The notes: generated by a model not told the origin, from the sequence alone. Shown: positions 35,633 through 46,742, counted from the stretch's first letter. The stretch: DNA of 64,000 bases from Bufo bufo (GCF_905171765.1 NC_053392.1:110256465-110320464); one strand, 5' to 3'. Translations and numbers: made by a program.

Positions 35633-36106
35633 TTAGTGGCTGTCTTTTTTCGGAATAATTTAGTGCCCAAAATGCCATCCTCTCACCTGTAGATAGTCAG
35701 ATCCAAGAATGTAATACTCGATGGATGAGTCTCATATGTGAAAAAGAGACCCCAGTCATTCACATTGAGTTTGGCCACAAACGATGCAAAGGTGTTACTG
35801 TCCTCCTTCCACAGAATGAACACGTCATCAATGTATCTGATCCATATTACAATTGATGACGCCTCTTCCTTATATGCCTCTCCCACAACAATCTCACGTT
35901 CCCACTTGCCTAGATATATGTTAGCATAGGTGGGGGCACACTGTCCCCATGGCCACGCCATTTGTTTACTGGTAGAACTTTTTGTTAAAGAGAAACGTAT
36001 TGTGCTCCAGAATAAATGACCTTATTTGGAGCACAAAAGTATTATGCATCTAGAGGTAGGTACCTCGCTCCGATAGAACATTCGCCACTGCCTCGCATCC
36101 CTTGTC

Positions 36107-36610
36107 ATGGAGATGCGTAACATCAGAGACCGTCTGGTGCATAGCTTTTCTCAACCGGCCGCAGCCGGTGACAATTGGCTACAAAACCCATTAAAGGGTA
36201 CGTTCAAATGTGGCAAGTGCATTGCCTGCAGTTCCATCAAAAAAGGTAGCACGTTTACAAGCACATTGACAGGCCTGTCCTACTACATTAGAACATTCAT
36301 TAATTCTAAGACCATGGGACTGGTGTACCTTGCTACCTGTATATGCGGTATGCAATATGTAGGTAACACGCTGAGGGAGTTCAGGCGACGTATAGGGGAA
36401 CACCTTGGGGATATACATAAAGAGGCAGGTACCCCCATTGTGCGTCATATGACTGAGTGCCATTCGGACGGTACAGCTACTCTGACTAAGTTTCCAAGGC
36501 ATTGAACTGGTCAGAGTATCGCCCAGAGGGGGTGATATGGACAAACTTTTGCTCCAAAAGGAGGCCCAATGGACCTTTCACCTCGGAACAGTATGCCCGG
36601 CTGGCCTCAA
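36107..36610 (+). pseudogene. Second GIY-YIG domain copy of the Penelope dimer
   Basis: The + strand frame at 36107-36505 (MEMRNIRDRLVHSF, KCGKCIACSSIKKG, VYLATCICGMQYVGNTL, EFRRRIGEHLGDIHKEAGT) is the inverted partner of 32655-33170. Relative to the left copy it keeps LREFRRRIGE without the small deletion there. A frameshift after LTKFPRH breaks the end (KLLLQKEAQWTF-like sequence follows in another frame). Only the C-terminal endonuclease part is present. Confidence 0.8.
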
Positions 36611-37440
36611 TGACCATATTTCGTATATAACTGTTTCCTGTGATATCCTAGTGGAGGAGTAGTGATCTGTATTATGTATCAGCCAGACTATGGATGACCT
36701 GTGGTTTATCATGTAACTGTAGCAGTGCAGTTTTTGCATACTACTGTAGTGCTATTGTATCCTTTATCCATAATTGGGGATTTGCACTAACGATAATAAC
36801 CACACTCTTATATTAGAGGATTAAAGGTAGGTAGGATCATATTTTACCTCAGTAGTGCGGGCAATAATTATTTGAGTGAAAGAGGTGGTTTACATCTCCT
36901 GCCTCAGTGCAACAATGTTCCAACACCCCTTTTCTGAGGTTTATATGTCACTCCTCATCTGAATACAATGCCTCTATGATGATGGTTCTTGGATTATGTG
37001 TGAATCAAGAGACATAAGGAATATAGGATATGCAATTTTTCATTTCTCTTTTATGTTTTTGTATATTTGGTTTTGCATTGCCCTTACTTATTAGTTTTTT
37101 TACCGCCTGACATATAATAAAATTCGCCGGATTATTCCTGTAATAAACAGGTATTTTACCTGAACACGTAAGACTGGCCTTCATATGCTGCAGCTGATGT
37201 CTGCCCGGGGGAGTGTCTCAGTGAGGCTCTCCTGCCTCCGGAGCAGCGGTCAGCTGATTGGATGTGCCGGACTGTGGTGGGAGGAGCCACTTTGTTAACG
37301 CATTTGTATTTCGGTGGCCGCTTCACGGCCGCACTAGTGTCGGGAGTGCTGCCATATATGAGAGGTGACGAGCTCACTATAGGTTTTTTCGTCTGTTCTA
37401 CTGTTAATAATATTTAGTGGCAGGAGTAGCGACGGGGTTC

Positions 37441-37470
37441 CTGAAGAGGTTAGAGTACCAGAAACGCGTC
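37441..37470 (+). ncRNA. Degenerate hammerhead-like motif, right arm
   Basis: CTGAAGA at 37441-37447, GGT/ACC stem, GAAA at 37461-37464, CGCG, then TC; flanking ggtt and aacc can pair as a short stem I. It is the inverted partner of 31903-31932, so the motif is duplicated with the arms. The extra A before GAAA makes activity doubtful. Confidence 0.45.
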
Positions 37471-37933
37471 AAACCAGTATCAAGCTACAGCCAGTGCCAG
37501 TAGATCAAACCGAGATATACCAAACAACATCAGTTAGTTTTTAATGCCTATTATTAGTGAGGCTTTTTCAGTAAGGTAGTAGGGGTGGTGGAGGATTACT
37601 GACCTACTTGACAAGAGGCCTAATACTAAGAGATATGTCATACCTCAGCACCACTGAGCCTCACTAGTAATATTACACCAGAGCTGCATATCACTGATAC
37701 ATAGTGTCGGTCAAACAGTTACCATTGGTTACGCTCAGTAATAGACACTGGAGCGAAGGTGGTCATGTTCACACACATGTATTCAGTTGAGTAGCTACGC
37801 AATACGGGGATAGCTCTTGTGTGTCATATTGGCTAATAAATTATCATTTGATAGTGTCCCCCATTTTAAGCAAGTAACAGAATAAAGTTGGTTTGTTATT
37901 TTATTTTTAGCGTCCCTACAAATACTGTGATCT

Positions 37934-38185
37934 GGAATAATTGGAGACGTAATTGTGAATATCCATTCATAATTACGGTGAAATTTGTTCTCTCACCCAG
38001 TTAAGCCAGTACTCTTTGTTCTGCACTGATGAGGGGCAATCACCCCGAAACAGCTGTCTGCAGATGAGGTGCTGGCTTATTTATATGTAAGTTATGTCTC
38101 AAGGCTTATTTTAAGAGCTGAACATTGACTTATAGGATAGCTGCCTTTCATCTGGTGGCATTAGAGGCAGAGCTTGTTAAGAGCT
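37934..38185 (+). mobile_element. Ribozyme-bearing retroelement fragment
   Basis: A 250-bp non-coding fragment sits between the Penelope arm and the right direct repeat. It contains the hammerhead motif at 38021-38063 and the phrases catctggtggcattagaggcagagctt. The words ctctcacccagttaag occur here (37991) and again just left of the Penelope element (31423), so the Penelope copy probably inserted into or beside this fragment. Confidence 0.5.
38021..38063 (+). ncRNA. Hammerhead ribozyme, good core match
   Basis: Stem I CTGCA (38021-38025) pairs with TGCAG (38059-38063). The core CTGATGA is at 38026-38032. Stem II is GGGG (38033-38036) with CCCC (38043-38046) and loop CAATCA, and GAAA is at 38047-38050. 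Stem III is the self-complementary CAGCTG (38051-38056), followed by TC, giving the GTC cleavage triplet at 38056-38058. All invariant core bases I checked are present. The very short palindromic stem III suggests activity as a dimer or in tandem transcripts, as described for retroelement-associated hammerheads. Confidence 0.75.
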
Positions 38186-38303
38186 CATTTGTATTCCTTC
38201 CCTCCCTCCCAGAATTCTAGAGGAGCATGTATGGCCTATAAGTCTCCTCACACTGATTAAGGTGCTCTCCCCCTAAGGAGAGTTAGTTCCCCCTTGCTCA
38301 TTC
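38186..38303. repeat. Right copy of the ~115-bp direct repeat
   Basis: Partner of 31304-31414. Its last bases enter the C-terminal codons of the hAT 2 transposase remnant, so this is native hAT 2 sequence and the left copy is the duplicated one, or the reverse. Confidence 0.7.
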
Positions 38304-41300
38304 AGTTTTAGAAATGTGAGGTAGTCCACACCGTCATGAGCTAGGTGAGTGTGCTTATTGGTCACGATCCCCCCTGCTGCGCTGAACGTCCTTTTGGACA
38401 AGACACTGGACAAGGGGCAAGCCAAGAGTTCCGTGGCAAAATGTGCCAGCTCTGGCCACAGGTCAAGACTGCACACCCAGTAGTCCAGGGGTTCCTCGCT
38501 TCTCAGAGCTTCCACATTGGCCGTTAAGCGTGTCGGTCTAGGTGTTCCCTGAGGCTGGATCCGAGTGAGGTTGTTGATGGGTTGGCTGCAAAAATTATCA
38601 CATTTCCAAAGTTACCAGCACATCTTCAAGACGCCCTCTTCTTGCAGGCGCTGTTGGATTGGTACTCGCAACTGTTTCTCTGTGAGTGGAAATTCCTCTG
38701 CCAGCACCCGCAAAAGCAGAATGCAGCATTTCTCGAAGCAAGACCTGGAAGTGCTACATTCTGACATCACTTTGTGATGCTGGTAACATGTCCGCCATTT
38801 TGTGTTTGTACCGGGGGTCTAAGTACGTTTCCACCGAGTACTGGTCCTTTCCCTTTATGCTTTTTATACGGGGGTTCCTCTTCAAACACTGGAGCATGAA
38901 GACCCCATTTGCCCTAAACTGGAAGCGGTGAAGTGGCCTGGCTCCTGCTCATCGTCCAGGATAATGTCATCCTCGGTCTCCTCTCCCCAGCTACGGACAA
39001 CACCAGGGATCCCAGAAACGTTTAAAGCATGCTCTTATTGCTCCTCCTCGGCCCCGGAACCATCCTCCTCTGACTCCTCTTTAGACTCCTGTTGACTTGT
39101 TTCAGATGGAGTAGCCCCCCCGGAATTCATCCAGCATTGCGACTTCCTCATCTTCCTGCTCCTCAATGGCTTGATCAATGACACAACGCAATGCACGCTC
39201 CAGAAAGAAGGCATAAGGTACGATGTCACTGATGGCGCCCTGGCTGCGACTGACCAGTTTCGTGATCTCATCAAATGGCCACAGAAGTCTGCATGCATCG
39301 CGCATGAGCAGCCACTGGCGTGGTGATGAAAAACCAAGCTCCCCAGAACCTGTCCTGCCACAGAGTTCGTACAGGTAGTCATTAACTGCACGTTTCTGCT
39401 GGAGCAGCCTATCAAGCATATACAAGGTGGAGTTCCATCGCGTTGGGCAGTCACAAATCAGACGTCTAACGGGCAGGTAGTGTCGCAGCTGACCGTGTAA
39501 AATCTTCTAAAATGTCCAGAGATTTTCCTGGCCTGCCGCAAGACATCCTGGACCCCGGGATATTTGCCAACGAATCACTGCACGACTAAGTTTAGGACAT
39601 GTGCCACGCACTACATGTGTGTCATTTTGCCCTGTTTCAGCACACTCAGCAGATTGGCACCGTTGTCGCACACCACTTTATTAACTGTCAAATTGAGCGA
39701 GGTTAGCCACTGATCGGCCTGTGACTGCAAAGCTGAAAGGAGTGCAGGACCGGTGTGGCTCTTAACTTCCAGGCACAACAGCCGCAGCACAGCATGGCAA
39801 TGTCTCAGCTGGCACATCGAATAGTTTCTGGGGAGCTTGGAAGGCACAGCGGAAGAGATGGTAGCAGTGGAAAAGGAGGAGTCAGCCGAGGAGGAGACGG
39901 AGGATGGAGTAAGAGGAGGAGAAGAAGAGGCAGGCCTGCATGCAAGCCGTGGCAGTAACACCAAATCCCCAAATCCACACGGGTGCCACAGGTTGTATGC
40001 TTGACGGCCATCAGAAGGTTCACCCAGTGGGCAGTAAAAGTTATGTACCTTCCCTGCCCGTGTTTGCAAGACCACAGGTCTGTGGTCAGATGTATCTTGG
40101 CACCGACACTGTGTGCCAGAGATACATTCACTTGTCGCTAAACATGGCCATATAGCTCCGGGATGCCCTTCTGGGAGAAATATTTCCTTCCGGGGACCTT
40201 CCATTGCGGTGTGACAATGGCCACAAATTTTCTAAAGGCCTCCAAGTCCACCAGTTTATATAGCATTAGTTGGCGGGTTAGCAGTTCTGACAAGCCAGCG
40301 GTCAGCCATTGGGCAAGAGGGTTATCCGGTGTCATCACCTTTTTACGCTCAAACATTTGGGCCACGGAAGCCTGCCTTTTGGCAGATGAGCGCAACGATG
40401 GCATGGTGGAAGGTGGAGTGGAGGACAAATGGGAGAAGAGAGGATAAGGAGAAGAGGTAGGACGTATATCGCAGGCAGTGTGGCTTTGTGGATTCTGACG
40501 CCTCCGGTGTTGCGCTCACTGGGCTCAGTGATGGGGGACCAGGTGCATTCTTAAGGCGGTTGTCCCTAGGTGAGTCTTGGGCTTACCGCGACTTATGCGT
40601 TGACAGCACAGGCTGCAGATGGAAACACTATTGTTAGCAGCTGACACATAAAAAAAAAACACACTGCTGAGCCATGTGACCGTGCATGGTGGATGGTTTG
40701 CTCCAGATACATTTGCAGTCTGCTTTTTGCCTCCTATGCACTGCAAGTTCTGCCTGCTTCTCCTCCTCCTCCCTATCTGCTGGTCCATCTCTCCCTCTGA
40801 ACTCCCCTCCTCTTTCTCTCTCGTGGGCACCCACTTGACGTCCATCGACATGTCATCATCATCACCTTCACCACCACTGACATTAGAGATCTTGGAGTAG
40901 GCAGAAACAGCGCTGAGCACCCTCCTTGGGCAGATCTGGGTACTGTTGTCAGACCGTTGGGTGGCGGCCGTTCCTACCTCCTCTTCCTGATCTGATGCCA
41001 AGAATGGCTGCACATCGGTAAGGTCTGGGAATGGATGGGAAAATAATTCCTCTGACTCGAGGGGAGGGGCTATGGTGGTGGTGGTGGTGTTGGTGGTGTC
41101 TTTGGGGGTGCACACAGCAGAGAGTGAGGAAGGTGCTGATACAGAGGATGAAGATGGTGCAGAATTGGAAGGCTGAGTGAGCCACTCAACCAACTCTGCT
41201 GCGTGCTTTGACATAATCGCACGCACCTTCTCCAACTTCTCACTTAGGATCTGGCCTGGTGCACCTGCCTGACCCCTTCCACCTCTGCGGAATGGACTGC

Positions 41301-41319
41301 CTCTTCCTCTGCCTGTCAT
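38273..41319 (-). pseudogene. hAT transposase pseudogene (hAT 2)
   Basis: The start at 41319 opens a 264-codon frame with an RG-rich N-terminus (MTGRGRGSPFRRGGRG) and a BED-type finger (CSLCCQRISRG, LRMHLVPHH). Coding then continues in changing frames: QASVAQMFERKK and YKLVDLEAFRKFV (40428-40138), LTTDLWSCKHGQGRY (near 40085), VVCDNGANLL (near 39670), YMLDRLLQQKRAVNDYL and the acidic stretch (39454-39035), and the C-terminal dimerisation region LSSVLSKRTFSAAGG (38515-38273). The expected catalytic Glu of SER-F-S is Lys here, and the CxxH segment is damaged. Multiple frameshifts make it non-functional. Confidence 0.85.
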
Positions 41320-41419
41320 TTTTAAAATGACCCTTTGACAAAGTTCCTATAGAAGAGCAGTATTTGTGGAAGCAGGTTTAAAGAACGCCTTAATGATTAT
41401 TTGCTGGAAGCAGGTATAT

Positions 41420-42160
41420 CAAACCCCATAATCATTTTTTTGGGGGGAAACAGGCATATCACACCAGTTGCAATTAGTTGTTTCAATAGCGTTTGTCCCT
41501 CTGTGTAGCTGCGGTATCGCAGCAGAATCGCACACAACTGCTGCACAGTACAAATGCACTATATAGAAGTTTTATTATAGGTATATCACACCCCTGCCTC
41601 AATCAGTTTTTTTAGGGGGCAACTGGTATATCACACCAGTTGCAATTAGTTGTTCCAATAGCGTTTGTCCCTCTGTATAGCTGCGGTATCTCAGCAGAAC
41701 CACACACAACTGCTGCACAATACAAATACACTATATAGAAATTATATTATAGGTATATCACATCCCTGCCTCAATCAGGTTTTTAGGGAGAAAATGGTAT
41801 ATCTCACCAGTTGCAATTAGTTGTTCCAATTGCGTTTGTCCCTCTGTATAGCTGCGGTTTCTCAGCAGAACCGTACACAACTGCTTCACAATACAAATGT
41901 ACTATGTAAAAAATATATTATAGGTACCGTATATTACACCCCTGCCTCAATCAGTTTTTTTGGGGGGAAACTGGTATATCACACCAGTTGCAATTAGTTA
42001 TTCCAAAAGCGTTTGTCCCTCTGTATAGCTGCAGTAACGCAGCAGAACCGCACACAACTGCTGCACAATAGAAATGCACTATAATATACTTTCTATGTTA
42101 GAAAGTATATTATAAGTATATCACACCCCTCTGTATGTCACACCTATCGATAGTACACCT
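41420..42160. repeat. About four ~172-bp tandem repeats upstream of hAT 2 gene
   Basis: The word gcgtttgtccctctgt recurs at 41489, 41661, 41832 and 42009 (spacings 172, 171, 177), with accagttgcaattagttg and tatcacacccctgcctcaatcag between. The array lies 5' of the transposase start, as the 227-bp array does in hAT 1, but the sequence is unrelated by eye. Confidence 0.8.
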
Positions 42161-42750
42161 ATACCAGTACTTAAAAGTACTTTTGTGGCCCTATTATTAG
42201 CTAGCGTTTGGAGACATCTCCTTACACTGGCAAAAGACTGAATGTAAAATGGCAGCCAGATCGGGTTTATTTATAGGGTAGGGCGTGTGTCCTTGTGCTG
42301 AAATGTCTCAATTGGCTGTCCTGTCCCACCTGATGGATATGTCATGGGTCAAAGTTCTGCACAATGCAAAAGAATATGTTGCCAGCAGACATCGCCATAA
42401 GTTCTCCTGTTCGGCGAATCGCAAACTAGCAAAGTTCGCGGCGGAATGACGGGCGAATCGCAAGGCCATCTCTATTTAATAATCATGTATCAGAGAGAGA
42501 GAGAGATAGAGAAAGCCACCACAACCAACCAGTTGCTATGTGCTTGAACCATGCTGACACAGCTTGAAAAGTACTGCTACCATCCTTTGGAAAGATTCTT
42601 AAGCCATTAGTAGAGTTGATTAAGAATAGGGATGAGTGAACCCGAACTGTAAACTTTTTCACTAAAGCCCGTGTTCGGGGTTTGGGCGATTTATGAATTA
42701 CTTTATTATTTTCCGTTATAACATGGTAATATTGGAAAATAACATAATAC

Positions 42751-43652
42751 CATATTTTTCGCCCCATAAGACGCACTTTCTCTCCCCCCCCCAAAAGTGG
42801 GAGGAAAATGCCCCTGCAATGTATCAGCTGGAGGGGGGAGGGAGGAGGGGCCGGTGTCATGCAAATGCGGCGGGTCCGGTGCGGTCACTGTACTTCTGTC
42901 ACGTGCCTGCGCCGCCTACTTCATTCATAAAGTAGGCGGCGCAGGCACGTGACGTCAGTGAGTTACGGCCGGCCGCCCGCCCTGCTCTGTCTGCTACAGG
43001 ACATTTAGTAATAGTAAGTAGTACAGATGGGGCTGGGGATCAGAACTTCAATTAAAGTTATTATTATAAAAGGTTTAGGCAATAAAGCAGTTAGTGAGCG
43101 GCGGGGCCGGAGTACAGTGACCGCACTGGCCCCGCCGCATTTGCATGACACTGGCCCCTCCTCCCTCCCCCGCTCCCACAGGTTTAGCTCAGGTATATTA
43201 GGGCATCTGTGGATATGTGGATGGCACTGTTATGGGGTGGGGGATCTGTGGGTGACACATATATAGCAGTGCCATCCACAGATCCACCCCCCATAACAGT
43301 GCCATCCACAGATCCCCCTCCATAACAGTGCCATCCACAGATCACCCCCCCATAACAGTGCCATCACAGATCACCCCATAATAGTGCCCCCCTCAGATCC
43401 CCCCATAACATTACCATCCACAGATCCCCCCATAACAGTGCCATCCACAGATCCCCCCATAACAGTGCCACCCACAGATCCCCCCCATAACAGTGCCATC
43501 CACAGATCCCCCATAGTTGTGTCATGCACAGACCACCATTAGTTCAAAACCCACCAAAAGCACACCTTTTGGTTAAAAATATTTTTTTTTTCTTCCTCAA
43601 AAACCTAGGTGTGTCTTATGGGCTGGTGCATCTTATAGGGCGAAAAATACGG
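42751..43652. mobile_element. MITE with TTTTTCGCCC ends and internal minisatellite
   Basis: The ends CATATTTTTCGCCCCATAAG and inverted CCGTATTTTTCGCCCTATAA are flanked by TAC (42748-42750 and 43653-43655). The empty site AATACTTAAG is at 5209-5218. An internal inverted pair (ggaggggccggtgtcatgc at 42845 against gcatgacactggcccctcc at 43143) surrounds a GC-rich loop. The superfamily is not certain. Confidence 0.75.
43265..43520. repeat. Short minisatellite, ~30-bp units
   Basis: About eight imperfect copies of cataacagtgccatccacagatcccccc. It lies inside the MITE at 42751-43652. Confidence 0.8.
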
Positions 43653-43971
43653 TACTTAAGAAGGAATGCAAAAGGGACACTTTAGAGACATTTCATTTTG
43701 CATTCCGTTATAATAGAAGTCTATGGGAGCATAACTAGTTACATTTGTCTTGTGACTTTTCTACCTTGTGGTCAAATCTCTTGGTTACTCAATTATGGTC
43801 CTCAAAAAGAACATGAGAAATGGGGCCCTGATGCAGATTTTGCATTGGGGCCCTGCTTCTCTGAACAACTTGAGTTCCTTGTATTTTTTATAGATTGTTG
43901 TAAAAATTTTCACATTGTAATACAGTATACAAATCACACAACTTAACTAGTCTGTTTCTCTTATCTTTTAG

Positions 43972-44435
43972 GTTTGTTCACATAATAACAAGACATGTTG
44001 AAAGTCCTGAAGATCGCTTGTTTAGTGTTTATGTGTGCAATTGTAGGATTTGTCATAAATACAGTCAGCAGATCACATCAAAAAGAAATTTATATAAGTG
44101 ATTCATCTGATATGCTTGTTCATCCCCCAAATGGCATTAACATAAATCTCACAAATATACTCAGTGGTGGAAATGGAATCCTTTTTGTAGAAACAACAGA
44201 CAGAATGGAGCCACCATCCTTGGTCCTATGTGCAATTGAATCAGCAGCTCGAGTGTATCATGATCGACCAATACTCTACTTTATGAAGGGGCTGCATGAT
44301 ATAGAAACAGAAGAAGATATGAATAGAAACCGGAATCTTTTTCCGGCTCTCTCGTCTTTTGATAATGTCTATATACTGCCTCTGAGACTTAAAGAATTGT
44401 TTAATAATACACCTCTTCAATCATGGTATGAAAAG
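43972..44435 (+). CDS. A4GNT-like: A4GNT-like glycosyltransferase, first coding exon, copy b
   Basis: Acceptor TTATCTTTTAG ends at 43971; ATG is at 43995 and 147 codons run to AAG at 44435, followed by the donor GTATGTAG in phase 0. The encoded segment is the membrane anchor (about residues 7-21), stem and first part of the lumenal domain, as in copy a. Substitutions relative to copy a by my reading: M5L, L11V, M16I, M21I, K22N, Y28H, D33Y, V109M, T112N. Residues 34-108 are identical. It is the nearer partner of the second exon at 53717 and is probably the default first coding exon. The nominal frame to 44453 reads into the intron. It is intact and shows no decay. Confidence 0.85.
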
Positions 44436-46222
44436 GTATGTAGAATTTATTAAAATATGTGAATGTGAATGTTACACACAAAGCATAATAATTTTCTATG
44501 AACTTGCATCTTATATGTAAGAGTGTTTCTCTGACAGATTCTGCTGACATTTTGGTCACTTTTTATTCAATTTTTTTGTGACAAGTGGTGACCAAACAAC
44601 GGCCAATCAGCAATTTTGAACTTTTTCCACCTTTTAGCCATTTGCCATATGGGATAAATATTTTTTTATATTTTAAAAGAACAAGGGTTTTCTGTTCACA
44701 TAGCCTTATGAGGGCGAATTTTTTGCGAGACAAGTTGTACTTTCTGATGACACCATTTATGGTTGCATACAATTTAGTGGGAAGCAGAAAAAAATTCCAA
44801 ATGGGAATATGCAACTAAATTTACCTGTTACCCTTATTCTCCAGGTCAGTACGATTACAACGGTACCATACTTGCAGGAGTGAGTACAAGACATGCAAAC
44901 TTTTGAATCACATGTTATCTCAGGTTTTTTTTTTGGCCTTAGCAATACTGATGGATTACTGACCAAATGCTGACCATGTGAGGTGGATGCTCAAAAGACA
45001 GAATCCATTTTTTGGGGTTGTTTTATGACAGATGAGAAGAAGGGCAAAATAAACAGTGACTTTAACACAAACTTACTGCTGATGCCCTGTCCACTCGGTT
45101 ATGGAGGCCTTAGTTGTATCAGGATGTAACAGAACAGGTTCTGTAGAAATCTATGTGGAATCAGCTGACGAAAGTGTAAAAGTTGAATCTTGGACCTCTG
45201 CACGTTTCTTTATACCTGACGCTAACATTGACCTGTAAGGCTGAGTTCACACTTTATTTATTTGGTCAGTTTTGGCCGCGTAACTGACTAAAGAAATATA
45301 GTATGAATCGATTCTAAGAGTGACGCCTGTAATCTGCCAGTCATACAGACGCAAAGTAACTATTTCACTACTACAGTGGACTACCTATGCATGTCCCTGC
45401 AAGGCACAGTGTTCTACTCCAATATACAGGCTCTGTGCAGCCGGGAAATAGCAGTTTTTTTACACGATTTGTTACAAATAAATTTGGATCTAATCTTTTA
45501 GAAAAATTTGGCGAACTGTCCGAATTAAATTTTTGAAAGGTTTGCTCATCTCTAATTATTTTACTAGTGTGTTTTATTACCTGCCATTTTTTCATAGTAT
45601 TTTTTGTATGCCTTGCATTTTTTTTATTGAAGTATGTACTCCCTAGCATTGTCACTTATTCTGTAGTATGGGGAGATTACATTGGTACAAAAAGCCCCAT
45701 GCAAAAAAATGACATTAAAATATGCAGCACACACTGACTGTCAGAAAATTTGTAACCGTGAAACTGGCTGACCTGCTGCATGTGCACTTGGCAGCTGAAG
45801 GCATCTGTGTTGGTCCCATGTTGGTCCCATGTTCATATGTGCACATATTGCTGAGAAAAATTATGTTTTAATGTATGCAAATGAGTCTCTAGGAGCAACT
45901 GGTGCACTGCGGATATATTAGAATGTCGTTTGTTCCAGCCTGACTTCAGATGTAATGATTTGCACTGACATAATGCCATCAGTACCATTCAGTGCACCTG
46001 AGGTCAGGCAGGGACACGCACCATTATAAATCACTATAATGCCATATGATTATGTTTTCCGGAGAGAACACATTCATCTGAAACTGATCTTATACTTTTT
46101 GTCACATTAAAAAAAATATATAAAGAAAACCTTGTAAAACCACTGTCCTTAAGAAATGCATTGAATAACTTGAAAAATTATTTTAAATCCCTGTAGCTTA
46201 GATTCTTCTGGGGCAATATAAA
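44436..46222 (+). other. Intron of the A4GNT-like gene, first part
   Basis: This aligns with copy 1 blocks up to 45490. It includes the empty sites for the solo LTR (CCATA, 44866-44870), for block 7355-9575 (near 44875) and for the TTA MITE (near 45280). At about 45495-45560 there is a remnant of a hAT end (gcgaactgtccg ... gtttgctcatctcta). The rest up to 46222 is unassigned. Confidence 0.6.
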
Positions 46223-46658
46223 GGGGTTATCCCATGATTGATGTAAAAAGTGAAAGCAAGACAATGACATCATATAGTACATTACAGTCTCTTTCTAACA
46301 AAATTATAACCAGCCCTGCATTTCAAATGGATTCAGAGATATCCCCATTCCTTGCTATGCTAGATTTATATCAAGCTGAATGGGAGTGTCCTTTCTGCTG
46401 CAGACTAGGGGGAATGTCCATTTTGCTGCAGATCTCATACTATCACAGCTCAGGAGGCAGTTGAAGGTTAAAACTGAACATGTGTGGCCATTTCAGTGAG
46501 CAGGTCAAAGAAATAAGAAAAAGAACAAAGATCAGGTGGTGCTATATAGATACATTTATTGAATAACTCAGCTGTTATAGGCAAATACAAAAGTATTCAG
46601 ATCCAAATACTGGTTTTAAAACTGTAGAATATTTTTGGGGGACACCCCCTTTAAATGC
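46223..46658. mobile_element. Fuller copy of the repeat at 1-690
   Basis: The start taaaggggttatccc and end gacaccccctttaaa are inverted relatives, so this looks like a 430-bp MITE of TTAA type. The interior matches 1-690 without the nested palindrome. Confidence 0.65.
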
Positions 46659-46742
46659 TACAGATTTCACAGCAATTGTATTGGTTCATGTTACTCTGTG
46701 GAAAAATGATTTTTATGTTGTATTATGAAGGAGTTTTCTTTT

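Larger units (their letters stand above)
32640..36105 (-). pseudogene. Penelope RT / GIY-YIG endonuclease ORF, interrupted
   Basis: Reading down the - strand from 36105, the first part has ILEHNTFLFNKKFY, GVAMGT, CAPTYANIYLGKWE, the catalytic IRYIDDVFILW and FLDLTIYR, then FRKKTATN, where an LTR interrupts at 35632. Coding resumes at 33558 with SLLGWKSCHP, RRGIPKGQYLRLR, RFTFQEYPDRVLKQAY, RRGRNIRD, the cysteine-rich CSKCIACSSIKKG and the GIY-YIG-type endonuclease region (VYLATCICGMQYVGNT, RRRIGEHLGDI). Stops and frameshifts occur throughout and the 5' part is missing. The original enzyme would reverse-transcribe and nick target DNA for insertion. Confidence 0.85.
31439..37933. mobile_element. 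Penelope-like element, head-to-head inverted dimer
   Basis: The outer arms are inverted copies: 31439-33175 on the left and 36110-37933 on the right. Paired blocks include the very ends (atcacagtatttgtagggac / inverse), the ctcttagtattaggcctctt block and the GIY-YIG coding parts. The left copy reads on the - strand and includes reverse transcriptase sequence up to about 36105. The right copy reads on the + strand, starting within the linker before GIY-YIG. The two meet head to head near 36106. An LTR at 33559-35632 splits the left copy. Confidence 0.82.
30231..42474 (-). mobile_element. hAT transposon 2, dead, split by a Penelope insertion
   Basis: Transposase remnants on the - strand (38273-41319) lie between a right end with TAGAGATGGCCTTGCGATTCG (reverse complement of 42452-42474) and a left end TAGTGATAGACGAACATCGG at 30231. 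Subterminal gttcgcgg and cgaac motifs are shared. The flanking 8 bp do not match, so the assignment of both ends to one element is inference. It has the same architecture as hAT 1: tandem repeats before the gene start (41420-42160) and repeats after its end (30540-31260). Confidence 0.6.

Noticed and set aside
35204..35692. 162-residue open frame rich in Thr, looking like a secreted or viral protein
   Set aside because: It starts inside the LTR and reads across its end (35632) into antisense Penelope sequence, so it is chimeric.
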